This document shows, in pieces, positions 34,122-41,102 of a stretch of 44,785 nucleotides of DNA. A model generated the notes under the pieces. It was not told the origin of the DNA and searched no databases. It saw only the letters and a list, made by a program, of their open reading frames with translations. How positions within the stretch are numbered: position 1 is the stretch's first letter; every line of letters begins with the position of its first letter. Both the position numbers and the translations under genes were made by a program. The DNA comes from Curvibacter sp. GWA2_63_95 (GTDB lineage Bacteria > Pseudomonadota > Gammaproteobacteria > Burkholderiales > Burkholderiaceae_C), in NCBI GenBank assembly GCA_001795455.1, contig MGPB01000023.1:1-44785 (forward strand), written 5' to 3'.

Positions 34122-35108
34122 ATGACCCAAACCCCCACCATCGCCACGCACAGTGGCACTTTCCACGCCGACGACGTCTTTGGCGTGGGCATCCTGATGG
34201 GTGTGTTCCCATCGCACACCCTGATTCGTACCCGCAAGCAAGAGCTGATTGAAGCCGCTGACTACGTGGTCGACGTGGGCGGCACCTGGGACGCGGCCAC
34301 CGGTCGCTTTGACCACCACCAGCGCGGCTTTGACGGCGCGCGCCCCGCGCACGAGGTCGATGGCGCCACCGTGCCCGGCGTGGGCTACGCCAGCGCGGGC
34401 TTGGTGTGGTCCGCCTTTGGCACGGCCTATGTGAAGGCCTGGGCCAGCGTTGCCGGCCACAGCCTGGACGACGCGGCCGTGGCCGAAATCGTGCGTTCCA
34501 TCGACCACTCGCTGGTGCAGTACCTCGACATCGTGGACACCGGTCAGGGCGATGTGTCGCCCGGCATCTTTGGCCTCTCCAGCCTCATCGCCCAGCTCAA
34601 CACGCACTGGCTGGAAGAAAAAGGCCTGGACCACACCGCCAAGGCCGCACTGCTGGAAACCCGCTTTCGCGAAGCCATTGCCATCACCCGCAAGTTTCTG
34701 GACCACGCCATCAGCAAAAAGGTGGCGCAGCTGCGCGCCATGGACACGGTGCGCAATGCGCCGCGCCTGCTGGGCGGGCGTGTGCTGCACCTGCAAGAGG
34801 GCGGCATGCCCTGGACGCATGTGGTGGTGAACGAAATGCCCGAGGTGATGTTTGTCATCTACCCCGACTCTGATGGCAACCAGTACCAGATCAAGACCGT
34901 GCCGGTGGAGTCTGGCTCCTTCACGGCCCGCATGGACCTGCCCGATGCCTGGGCTGGCCTGCGCGATGGTGAGTTGGCGGCGGTGAACGGGGTGGCGGAC
35001 AGCGTGTTCTGCCACCTGAACCTCTTCATCGGCGGCGCGCGCAGCTTTGAAGGCGCCGTGAAGATGGCCGAGCTGGCGCTGGCCGCCCGCACGGCGGTTG
35101 CCGCCTGA
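34122..35108 (+). CDS. MYG1-family (DHH-like) 3-prime-5-prime exonuclease homologue
   Basis: The 328-residue protein is a full-length UPF0160/MYG1 protein. Metal-site motifs are ATHSGTFHADDVFGVGIL (His10, His15, Asp17, Asp18) and GRFDHHQRGF (Asp64-His65-His66). Later conserved segments are SSLIAQLNTHWL and MPWTHVVVNE. Eukaryotic MYG1 is a nuclease that processes RNA in nucleolus and mitochondria; bacterial members are poorly studied. Its stop overlaps the ATG of an Mpv17-like membrane protein gene (TGATG at 35106-35110), so the two are translationally coupled. Confidence 0.9.
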   Translation: MTQTPTIATHSGTFHADDVFGVGILMGVFPSHTLIRTRKQELIEAADYVVDVGGTWDAATGRFDHHQRGFDGARPAHEVDGATVPGVGYASAGLVWSAFGTAYVKAWASVAGHSLDDAAVAEIVRSIDHSLVQYLDIVDTGQGDVSPGIFGLSSLIAQLNTHWLEEKGLDHTAKAALLETRFREAIAITRKFLDHAISKKVAQLRAMDTVRNAPRLLGGRVLHLQEGGMPWTHVVVNEMPEVMFVIYPDSDGNQYQIKTVPVESGSFTARMDLPDAWAGLRDGELAAVNGVADSVFCHLNLFIGGARSFEGAVKMAELALAARTAVAA

Positions 35109-35782
35109 TGGGGGCGGCCCCCCAACCCACGGCGCTGCACCAGGTCCGCGCGGCAGTGCTGGCCAATATGCGGCCGGGGCTGGTGCTGTGGAGCGGGCTG
35201 GTCTTGCTGCTGCTGGCCTACCTCTGGAGCCCGGCGGTGCAAAGCGGGCTCACGCAGTGGGGTGCGTTCAAGCAGGCCTGGGGCTACCCCGGCTCTTTCA
35301 TCACCTACGCGGCCTTCGCAGTGTTGGTGCCCGAGCTGCTGGCCTGGGCCGTGCTGCGACAGCCGGTGCCGCCCACGATCGTGCGCGACATGGTCTTTGC
35401 CGCGCTGGTGTTTGGGCTCATTGGCATCTCGGTGGATGTGCTGTATTCGGTGCAGGTGGCCTTGTTTGGCAGCGGCAACGATGCGGCCACCATCGTCAAG
35501 AAAATGCTGTTCGACCAGTTTGTCTACTCGCCAGTGTCCAACTTCCTCATGGTGGCCATCTTCCTCTGGAAGGACGAGGGCTTTCGCACCAGCACCCTGC
35601 GTTACTTTGCGTCGGGTGACTTTTGGAGCCGGCGTTACCTGCCGGTGATCATTGCCGTGTGGTGCGTGTGGGGCCCCGGCGTGCTGGTTATTTACTTCAT
35701 GCCCACCGCGCTGCAGTTTCCCGTGGCCAGCCTCATCCTGAGCTTCTGGATTCTTATCTTCAAGTTCATGCGCAAGGCCTAG
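35108..35782 (+). CDS. Mpv17/PMP22-like membrane protein
   Basis: A 224-residue protein with about four to five membrane segments (about 28-42, 64-82, 95-120, 138-155, 180-217). The second half aligns by eye with Mpv17: KKMLFDQFVYSP (residues 131-142) against KKMLLDQGGFAP of human MPV17. WCVWGPGVLVIYFMPTALQF (185-204) matches the W-x-x-W-P-x-x-Q-x-x-N-F-x-x-V-P block, and Trp214 sits at the family's C-terminal tryptophan. The relationship is recalled, not searched. Function would be membrane permeation or homeostasis of unknown solutes. Coupled to the MYG1 gene. Confidence 0.6.
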   Translation: MGAAPQPTALHQVRAAVLANMRPGLVLWSGLVLLLLAYLWSPAVQSGLTQWGAFKQAWGYPGSFITYAAFAVLVPELLAWAVLRQPVPPTIVRDMVFAALVFGLIGISVDVLYSVQVALFGSGNDAATIVKKMLFDQFVYSPVSNFLMVAIFLWKDEGFRTSTLRYFASGDFWSRRYLPVIIAVWCVWGPGVLVIYFMPTALQFPVASLILSFWILIFKFMRKA

Positions 35783-35793
35783 GCGGAGTATTT

Positions 35794-35849
35794 GCTCCTA
35801 AAACAGGAGCTGCTCGCGCAGTATTTACGGGCGCCAGGGGCTAATTTGG
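35794..35849 (+). repeat. Comamonadaceae-type intergenic repeat, copy 6
   Basis: Reads GCTCCTAAAACAGGAGCTGC, TCGCGCAGTATTTACGGGCG, then CCAGGGGCTAATTTGGC. It lies between convergent genes. GCTCCT and AGGAGC form a hairpin (35794-35812). Its distal end contains the last codons and TAG stop (35841-35843) of the TapT gene on the minus strand. Confidence 0.8.
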
Positions 35850-36434
35850 CATGAAAACACGCTGCTGCGCCACAAAGCCGTCAAAAGCTTCCAGCAGCGG
35901 CTGCCAGCGGGCGGCATCGCCCTCCAGTTGCGCCAGTGCCGCGCAGGTGGCCTCCAGCGTAGACAGTTGCCCCGGCGCGTGCGCCTTGCGGATGGCGTAG
36001 CGGCTCTCCGGCACCTCGTCCAGCGCCAGGCGCGGCAGGCGCTGCAGCGCGGGGCTTTGGTGCAGCATCTTGCGGCTCTTGCGCCAAGTGGCGTCCAGCA
36101 CCACCAGCCTCACCTTTTGCAAGTCACCCAGTCGCGCAGCGTCCAGTGGCGCGGCTGCCGCGTGGCCCTCGTAATCCGTGGGCGGGTACAGCAACACGGT
36201 GGTCTTGTCATCGGGCATCAGCGCCTGCAGCGCCGCATCGTCCAACACCTCGCCCACCACCATCCGGCTGCCGGGCAGGCTCAGGTGCAGCAGGCGTGCG
36301 CTGTTTTTGGCGTGGTGCGCTTCCAGCGGGTGCTGCAGGATCAGCACCTCGCAGGCAGTGGCGGTGGGGGTGACGAAGCGGCAGATACAGGTGGCTTGCG
36401 GGCGCAGGCAGCCCGCGCAGACGGCGCGCGACAT
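35841..36434 (-). CDS. tapT: tRNA-uridine aminocarboxypropyltransferase (DTW domain)
   Basis: The 197-residue DTW-domain enzyme is of the type that installs acp3U at tRNA position 47 using SAM. Cysteines CAGC (Cys6, Cys9) and CIC (Cys16, Cys18) form a metal site. Motifs are LQHPLEAHHAKNSARLLHLS (about 33-52) and LDATWRKSRKM (Asp113-Trp117), where the name-giving DTW reads DATW; then ESRYAIRKAH and LSTLEA. The ATG at 36434 overlaps the upstream LysR stop (TGATG), so it is coupled to that gene. A GTG three bases upstream is less likely. The last residues are encoded inside repeat copy 6. Confidence 0.88.
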   Translation of the reverse strand: MSRAVCAGCLRPQATCICRFVTPTATACEVLILQHPLEAHHAKNSARLLHLSLPGSRMVVGEVLDDAALQALMPDDKTTVLLYPPTDYEGHAAAAPLDAARLGDLQKVRLVVLDATWRKSRKMLHQSPALQRLPRLALDEVPESRYAIRKAHAPGQLSTLEATCAALAQLEGDAARWQPLLEAFDGFVAQQRVFMPN

Positions 36435-37336
36435 CACGCGCCCATATAGGCCTGCAGCCCTTGCAGCAGGGCATCAAACGTGACCTTGCAGCGCGGCGTG
36501 TTGCGCAGGTCTTCGTGCATGGTGAGCCAGGTCTCCAGGCCCAGCGTAAAGCTGTCGGGCAGCAGGTGCATCAGCTGCGGGTCGCGTGCAGCCAGTGCGT
36601 TTTGGCAAATGCCAATGCCGCAGCCCGCGCGAATCAGCGCCAGCTGGCCCACATCGCTGTCGGTGCGCAGCGCAAAACTATCGCGCTGCCACTGCGTAAA
36701 CCCTTTGCGCGCTGCGCGCACAAACGCGGTCTCTTCGTCAAAGCCAATCAGCGCGTGCTGCGCCAGTGCGTCCAGCGACTGGGGTGTGCCACGCCGCTCC
36801 AGGTACGTGCGGTGCGCATGAAATCCCAGGTCCACCTGGCCCACACGCCGCGCAATCAGCTGCTCCTGTTTGGGCTGCGTCATGCGCACGGCAATGTCGG
36901 CCTCGCGTTGCAGCAGGTCTTGCACGCGGTTGCTCAGCACCAGCTCCACCTTCAGCTCGGGGTAGCTGGTTTGCAGCTGCGCCAAGATGGGCGGCAGCAC
37001 TTCCACGCCCATCACCTCGCTGGCGGTGATGCGCACCGTGCCCCTGATGCCCGAGCCCTGGCTCTCGGCCGCACGCTTGAGGGCGGCGGCTGAGCTGTAC
37101 ATGGCCTGGGCAAAGGGGTGCAGCGCACGCGCGGCGTCGGTGGGCAGCAAGCCGGTTTGGGAGCGGGTGAACAGCGCCACGCCCAGGGCCTTCTCCAGCG
37201 CGTCAATGTGCCGGCCCACGGTGGGCTGGGCTATGCCCATGGCGCGGGCCGCGCCCGAGAGCGAGCCCTCTTCCAGCACGCCCAAATACGAGCGGTACAG
37301 CTCCCAGCCAATCTCGGTGTGGTTGTCGGTAGTCAT
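36434..37336 (-). CDS. LysR-family transcriptional regulator
   Basis: A 300-residue LysR protein. The helix-turn-helix spans about residues 9-65 (EEGSLSGAARAMGIAQPTVG), followed by a linker helix and a sensor domain with VRITASEVMGVEVLPPILAQ (about 93-112). It is of the subgroup near single oxidoreductase genes. It is divergent from the NAD(P)-binding gene at 37437. A perfect 16-base palindrome overlaps its start codon, suggesting autoregulation. I chose ATG 37336 over 37360 because the palindrome and normal N-terminus (MTTDNHTEIGWELYRSYLGV) fit it. Its stop is coupled to tapT. Confidence 0.88.
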   Translation of the reverse strand: MTTDNHTEIGWELYRSYLGVLEEGSLSGAARAMGIAQPTVGRHIDALEKALGVALFTRSQTGLLPTDAARALHPFAQAMYSSAAALKRAAESQGSGIRGTVRITASEVMGVEVLPPILAQLQTSYPELKVELVLSNRVQDLLQREADIAVRMTQPKQEQLIARRVGQVDLGFHAHRTYLERRGTPQSLDALAQHALIGFDEETAFVRAARKGFTQWQRDSFALRTDSDVGQLALIRAGCGIGICQNALAARDPQLMHLLPDSFTLGLETWLTMHEDLRNTPRCKVTFDALLQGLQAYMGA

Positions 37337-37349
37337 ACAGAAATGTATG
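37334..37349. promoter_or_regulatory. Perfect 16-base palindrome over the LysR start (candidate operator)
   Basis: CATACA (37334-37339), GAAA, TGTATG (37344-37349) is a 6+4+6 perfect inverted repeat in the 100-base spacer between the LysR gene and the divergent NAD(P)-binding gene. It includes the LysR initiation codon, a position well suited to autorepression. The T-rich/A-rich arms resemble LysR T-N11-A boxes. Confidence 0.5.
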
Positions 37350-37436
37350 GCGGCTGGCACATGTTGGTCAATTGCTTAATAGCCACCGCCCTTCCAAACT
37401 GCATCCCATCGCAACACGTTTTGAAGGAGTAGTGAG

Positions 37437-38459
37437 ATGAGCAACAGCACAGCATCGGCATACACGGCATTGGTACTGGGCGCCACGGGCGGCATTGGGG
37501 GCGAGGTCGCCCGGCAACTGGTGGCCGCAGGCTGGGCCGTGCGCGCCCTGCGCCGCGGCGCTGCGCACGCCACTGGCAAGCAAGGCGGCATCGAATGGGT
37601 GCAGGGCGACGCCATGAACCGCGCCGACGTGCTGACCGCCGCACAGGGCTGCGCCGTCATCGTGCACGCCGTCAACCCACCGGGCTACCGCCGCTGGGCC
37701 GAGCTGGTGCTGCCCATGGTGGACAACACCATTGCCGCCGCACAGGCCGTTGGCGCCACCATCGTGCTGCCCGGCACGGTCTATAACTTTGGCCCCAGCG
37801 CCTTCCCCGTGCTGCGCGAAGACTCCCCCCAAGAGCCGCTCACCCGCAAGGGCGCCATCCGCGTGCAGATGGAGCAGCACCTGCAAGCGGCCAGCCGCCA
37901 GGGCTGCAAGGTCATCGTGGTGCGCGCGGGCGACTTCTTTGGCCCCAAGCCCGGCAACAGCTGGTTCTCGCAAGGGCTCATCAAACCGGGCCTGCCCGTC
38001 AAAACCATCAGCCTGCCTGGCGCGCCCGGCGTGGGCCACCAGTGGTCCTACCTGCCCGATGTGGCCCGCACTATGGTGGAACTGGTGCAACGCCGCGAAG
38101 CACTGGAGCCCTTTGCCGTCTTTCATATGGCCGGCCATTGGGATGCCGATGGCACGCAGATGGCAGCCGCCATCAGCCGTGTGGTCGTCAAGCGCGGAGG
38201 TGCCCAGCCCAAAGTCAGCGCCTTCCCCTGGTGGTTGATGGCCCTGATCGCACCGTTGGTGCCCACCATCCGCGAACTCCGCGAGATGCGTTATCTGTGG
38301 CGCACACCGCTAACCATGGACAACACCCAACTGCTGGCCACGCTGGGCCACGAGCCACACACGCCGCTGGACGAGGCGGTGGAGGCGGCGCTGGTGGGGA
38401 TGGGCTGTTTGCCTGCACCAGCGCATGTGTCAATTCCCGCCGCCATGGGGGTGGCGTAG
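37437..38459 (+). CDS. NAD(P)-binding epimerase/atypical SDR
   Basis: A 340-residue extended-SDR-like protein. The cofactor loop is VLGATGGIGGEVARQLVAAG (about 13-32), with a GxxGxxG pattern. The catalytic-site region LPGTVYNFGPSAFPVLREDS (about 116-135) contains Tyr where active extended SDRs have YxxxK, but the lysine is not in register, so it may be an NmrA/atypical member. GDFFGPKPGNSWFSQGL follows. It has an AAGGAG ribosome site and is divergent from a LysR gene that probably controls it. Substrate unknown; related genes often reduce quinones or flavonoid-like compounds. Confidence 0.8.
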   Translation: MSNSTASAYTALVLGATGGIGGEVARQLVAAGWAVRALRRGAAHATGKQGGIEWVQGDAMNRADVLTAAQGCAVIVHAVNPPGYRRWAELVLPMVDNTIAAAQAVGATIVLPGTVYNFGPSAFPVLREDSPQEPLTRKGAIRVQMEQHLQAASRQGCKVIVVRAGDFFGPKPGNSWFSQGLIKPGLPVKTISLPGAPGVGHQWSYLPDVARTMVELVQRREALEPFAVFHMAGHWDADGTQMAAAISRVVVKRGGAQPKVSAFPWWLMALIAPLVPTIRELREMRYLWRTPLTMDNTQLLATLGHEPHTPLDEAVEAALVGMGCLPAPAHVSIPAAMGVA

Positions 38460-38518
38460 CGCCAGCGGGCAGACAACAATAGGGGCCGCACTACCGCCAG
38501 CATTGCAGGGAGACCCCC

Positions 38519-38731
38519 ATGGCAGCACCCGAGAAAGTCAAAGGCCCCGCGTCCTACTTCCCCTCCATCGAAAAAACCTACGGCCAGCCCATGGCCCATT
38601 GGTTTGACTTGGTGAAGCAGCAGCAGGGCAAGAAGCACATGGAGATCGTGGCCTGGCTGAAGGCCGAGCACGGCATGGGCCACGGCCACGCCAATGCGGT
38701 GGTGGCGTACTGCTTGGCAGCTGCCCAGTGA
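38519..38731 (+). CDS. DUF4287 small protein
   Basis: A 70-residue protein consisting of one DUF4287 domain: SYFPSIEKTYGQPMAHWFDL (about 12-31) and HMEIVAWLKAEHGMGHGHAN (about 40-59). GMGHGHANA is the most conserved part of this family, whose function is unknown; the wHTH-like size suggests a DNA- or nucleotide-interacting domain, which is conjecture. GGGAGACCCCC precedes the ATG. Its TGA overlaps the GTG start of adenosine deaminase (GTGA, 38728-38731), so the two are coupled. Confidence 0.88.
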   Translation: MAAPEKVKGPASYFPSIEKTYGQPMAHWFDLVKQQQGKKHMEIVAWLKAEHGMGHGHANAVVAYCLAAAQ

Positions 38732-39741
38732 GCGCGCCCATTGCACCCGCAGAGGCCGCGCGCCTCAAAGCCCTGCCCAAAGCCGAAGTGCACCTGCACC
38801 TGGAAGGCTGCTTTGAAGCAGCGCTGATCGCGCAGTGGGCCCAAACCGAAGGCGTGGCTTTGCCCAGGCCGCAAGAAGACCTGTTCAAGTTCTCGGGTCT
38901 GGCGGACTTTTTGGGCTTCTTGGACCTGGCCTGCGGTTTGGCCCGCACGCAAGACCGCCTGGTGGAGCTGAGCTACGGCCTCAGCCAGCGCCTGGCCGCC
39001 AATGGCACGGGTTATGCCGACGTCATCTTCAACCCCACGCACTGGCACGTATGGCACGGCCGCCTGGGCCCCATGCTCGACGCCATCCACGCGGGCTTTA
39101 CCGCAGCGGAGCAAGACGGCCTGCCCGGCGTGGGCCTGTGCGTGAGCCTGCTGCGCACCCAGTCGGCTAACGAGGCCATTGAGCTGTTGGACGCATTGAC
39201 AACGCTGCGCCACCCGCGCGTGGTGGCCCTGTCGGTAGACGGCAACGAAGCCACCGCCGGCCGCACCGGCCCCCGGTTTGCAGAAGCCTTTCGCAAGGCC
39301 GGCAGCGCCGGCCTGCGTCGCACTGTGCACGCGGGCGAATCCAGCGGGCCCGAGGGCGTGTGGGACGCCGTAGACCTGCTGGGCGCCGACCGCATAGACC
39401 ACGGCGTGCGCGCCATCGAAGACCCGGCGCTGGTGCAGATGCTGGCAGACCGGCAGATCCCGCTGGGCGTGTGCCCCACGTCGAATCTGGTGCTGGGGGT
39501 GTATCCGTCTATCGAGGCGCATCCCATCGAGCGGCTGCGGTTGGCGGGTGTTCGCGTGTCGCTCAACACCGATGACCCGGCACTGCCGGGTGCGAGCTTG
39601 GTGGGGGAGTACGCGCTGTGTCGGCGGGCGTTTGGGTGGACGGATGAAGTGACGCGGGAAGTAGCACGGACTTCGATTGAGGCTAGTTTTGCGAACGGGG
39701 ATGTGAAGGCGGGGTTGCTTGAGAGATTGAAAGTCTGGTGA
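38728..39741 (+). CDS. add: Adenosine deaminase
   Basis: The 337-residue protein hydrolyses adenosine to inosine and ammonia (adenine deaminase of the same fold is the alternative). Zinc ligands are His22 and His24 in AEVHLHLEG, His201 in TVHAGES and Asp282 in LNTDDP. Catalytic residues Glu204 and His225 (DRIDHG) and the adjacent Asp283 are present. It starts with GTG overlapping the DUF4287 stop. It fits with the BMP nucleoside importer 5 kb away as a purine salvage pair. The last 200 bases are slightly less GC-rich, approaching the AT-rich island. Confidence 0.9.
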   Translation: MSAPIAPAEAARLKALPKAEVHLHLEGCFEAALIAQWAQTEGVALPRPQEDLFKFSGLADFLGFLDLACGLARTQDRLVELSYGLSQRLAANGTGYADVIFNPTHWHVWHGRLGPMLDAIHAGFTAAEQDGLPGVGLCVSLLRTQSANEAIELLDALTTLRHPRVVALSVDGNEATAGRTGPRFAEAFRKAGSAGLRRTVHAGESSGPEGVWDAVDLLGADRIDHGVRAIEDPALVQMLADRQIPLGVCPTSNLVLGVYPSIEAHPIERLRLAGVRVSLNTDDPALPGASLVGEYALCRRAFGWTDEVTREVARTSIEASFANGDVKAGLLERLKVW

Positions 39742-39891
39742 GGAGGCTTGGGCTTTCAAAGCCAGATGTTGATGGGTTCGATGCAGGATTCTTGGTTCTC
39801 GCAAGCTTCATACGAAAGATGTCTAGCGTGTAATATGACCTCAATGATCCCTATCGGGGGGTTGTCTCATTAACGCGAGGCATTCAAATAA

Positions 39892-39903
39892 TGCGTATAC
39901 GCA
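39892..39903. promoter_or_regulatory. 12-base perfect palindrome upstream of the GHKL gene
   Basis: TGCGTATACGCA is a perfect palindrome 15 bases before the ATG at 39919. A possible sigma-70 -35 TTGTCT (39862-39867) and -10 AATAAT (39887-39892) lie just upstream with a 19-base gap. The palindrome would overlap the transcription start, a position expected of a repressor site. The remaining 150 bases of the spacer (39742-39891) show nothing else I can support. Confidence 0.4.
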
Positions 39904-39918
39904 CCCTGCAAACTAGTC

Positions 39919-41100
39919 ATGAGTGAGGGGCCATTGTCTACTTACATACCTGCGTCCGTTGATCTGCCTCTCGGGCTTTTGGGCGCGTTCGATTGGGTAA
40001 GTAGTGTTGAGGCGAATATGGTTTTGGAAATCCATATTCCAAGTGACTATGAAGAACTCTTGGCTGCTACCGCGCAGCCAGAAGTCATTGCAATACAAAG
40101 ACTATTGACGCTTGCTAGGCGTGGTGCCCGCTTTAATGCGAAATGGGACAGTGCAATGGCTAAAAAAGTTCTAGCCAGTGCTTCCATTTATCCACTGCTT
40201 TCAGTGCTGCTTTCTATTGATTCAGCCGAACACATCTTTCCAGATGCGCGTGTCGTGGATGCGGCTGGTTTGGCCAGTGTCAGAAAATCCATACTGAAGT
40301 ATCAGTTTTCGCGAGATCTTTTTTCTGACAGCGAAATGGTTGTTTGTAAGGACAGTTCAGAGATTCGTCCAAATGATCTCTATTCGACTAAGAGCTTGCA
40401 ACTTCGACCACGCGAAGATTTTGAAACATTGGTTGTGGATGCGTTGACTGCACAGTCATTGTCAAGTTTGACGGCAACGAGCTTGTATCGCAGGGCCAGT
40501 GCGCTTGGTGTCGTTGCTGCGGAGTTGTTTGAAAACACTGATATGCACGGCAGATTGGATTTATCTGGAAAGCCGATTGGAAGCGATAGTTTTCGTGGGG
40601 TGATATTTAAGCGCATTCGCGTTGAATTGCCTGTTACTAGGCCAAGGCCAGAAGAGCCAAGAATGCGCTCTGTAGATTGCTTCGAAATATCAGTTTTTGA
40701 TTCGGGTGTAGGGTATTTTTCGTCCTACACAAGAGGTAAAGATATCTCTGAAGCATCTCTTGATGAAGAATGGAAGGTTCTTCACAACTGCCTGGAGCGT
40801 CACTACTATCCTCAAGTCTCTGATGGTAGGGCGGGGCATCGTGCAATGGGATTATTTGAAGTACTTCGTGCCATCCAATCACTCAAAGCCCGCATTGAAG
40901 TTCGAACCGGACGGCTGTTCGCGTACCGCACTTTTTTAGATGGTGAATTGCAAGCACAAATGCGTCCTCGGGATGATTTTGCTCATATCGCTTGGCCCAA
41001 ACCGCGTCTGCTTGATGTAGAAAGAAAACATCTAGCAATACCCTCCAAGCACGAGCCTCTTGTCGGTGCTTCCGTTCGAATAGTTGTTCCTCTCAATTAA
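39919..41100 (+). CDS. GHKL-fold ATPase of AT-rich two-gene island
   Basis: A 393-residue soluble protein. The C-terminal half has the Bergerat ATP-binding motifs in order: N box AELFENTDMHG (Glu202, Asn206), G1 box FDSGVGYF (Asp261, Gly263, Gly265), G2-like GHRAMGLFEV (Gly306, Gly311) and a final GASVRIVVPL (383-392) matching the G-T-x-x-x-x-x-P end of histidine-kinase ATPase domains. There is no histidine phosphoacceptor or membrane segment, so it is not a standard sensor kinase. Residues 1-190 are unassigned. GC is about 45% (27 of 60 in 40561-40620). It is followed after 2 bases by the 748-codon partner gene. Function unknown; a conflict role is inference. Confidence 0.75.
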   Translation: MSEGPLSTYIPASVDLPLGLLGAFDWVSSVEANMVLEIHIPSDYEELLAATAQPEVIAIQRLLTLARRGARFNAKWDSAMAKKVLASASIYPLLSVLLSIDSAEHIFPDARVVDAAGLASVRKSILKYQFSRDLFSDSEMVVCKDSSEIRPNDLYSTKSLQLRPREDFETLVVDALTAQSLSSLTATSLYRRASALGVVAAELFENTDMHGRLDLSGKPIGSDSFRGVIFKRIRVELPVTRPRPEEPRMRSVDCFEISVFDSGVGYFSSYTRGKDISEASLDEEWKVLHNCLERHYYPQVSDGRAGHRAMGLFEVLRAIQSLKARIEVRTGRLFAYRTFLDGELQAQMRPRDDFAHIAWPKPRLLDVERKHLAIPSKHEPLVGASVRIVVPLN

Positions 41101-41102
41101 AG

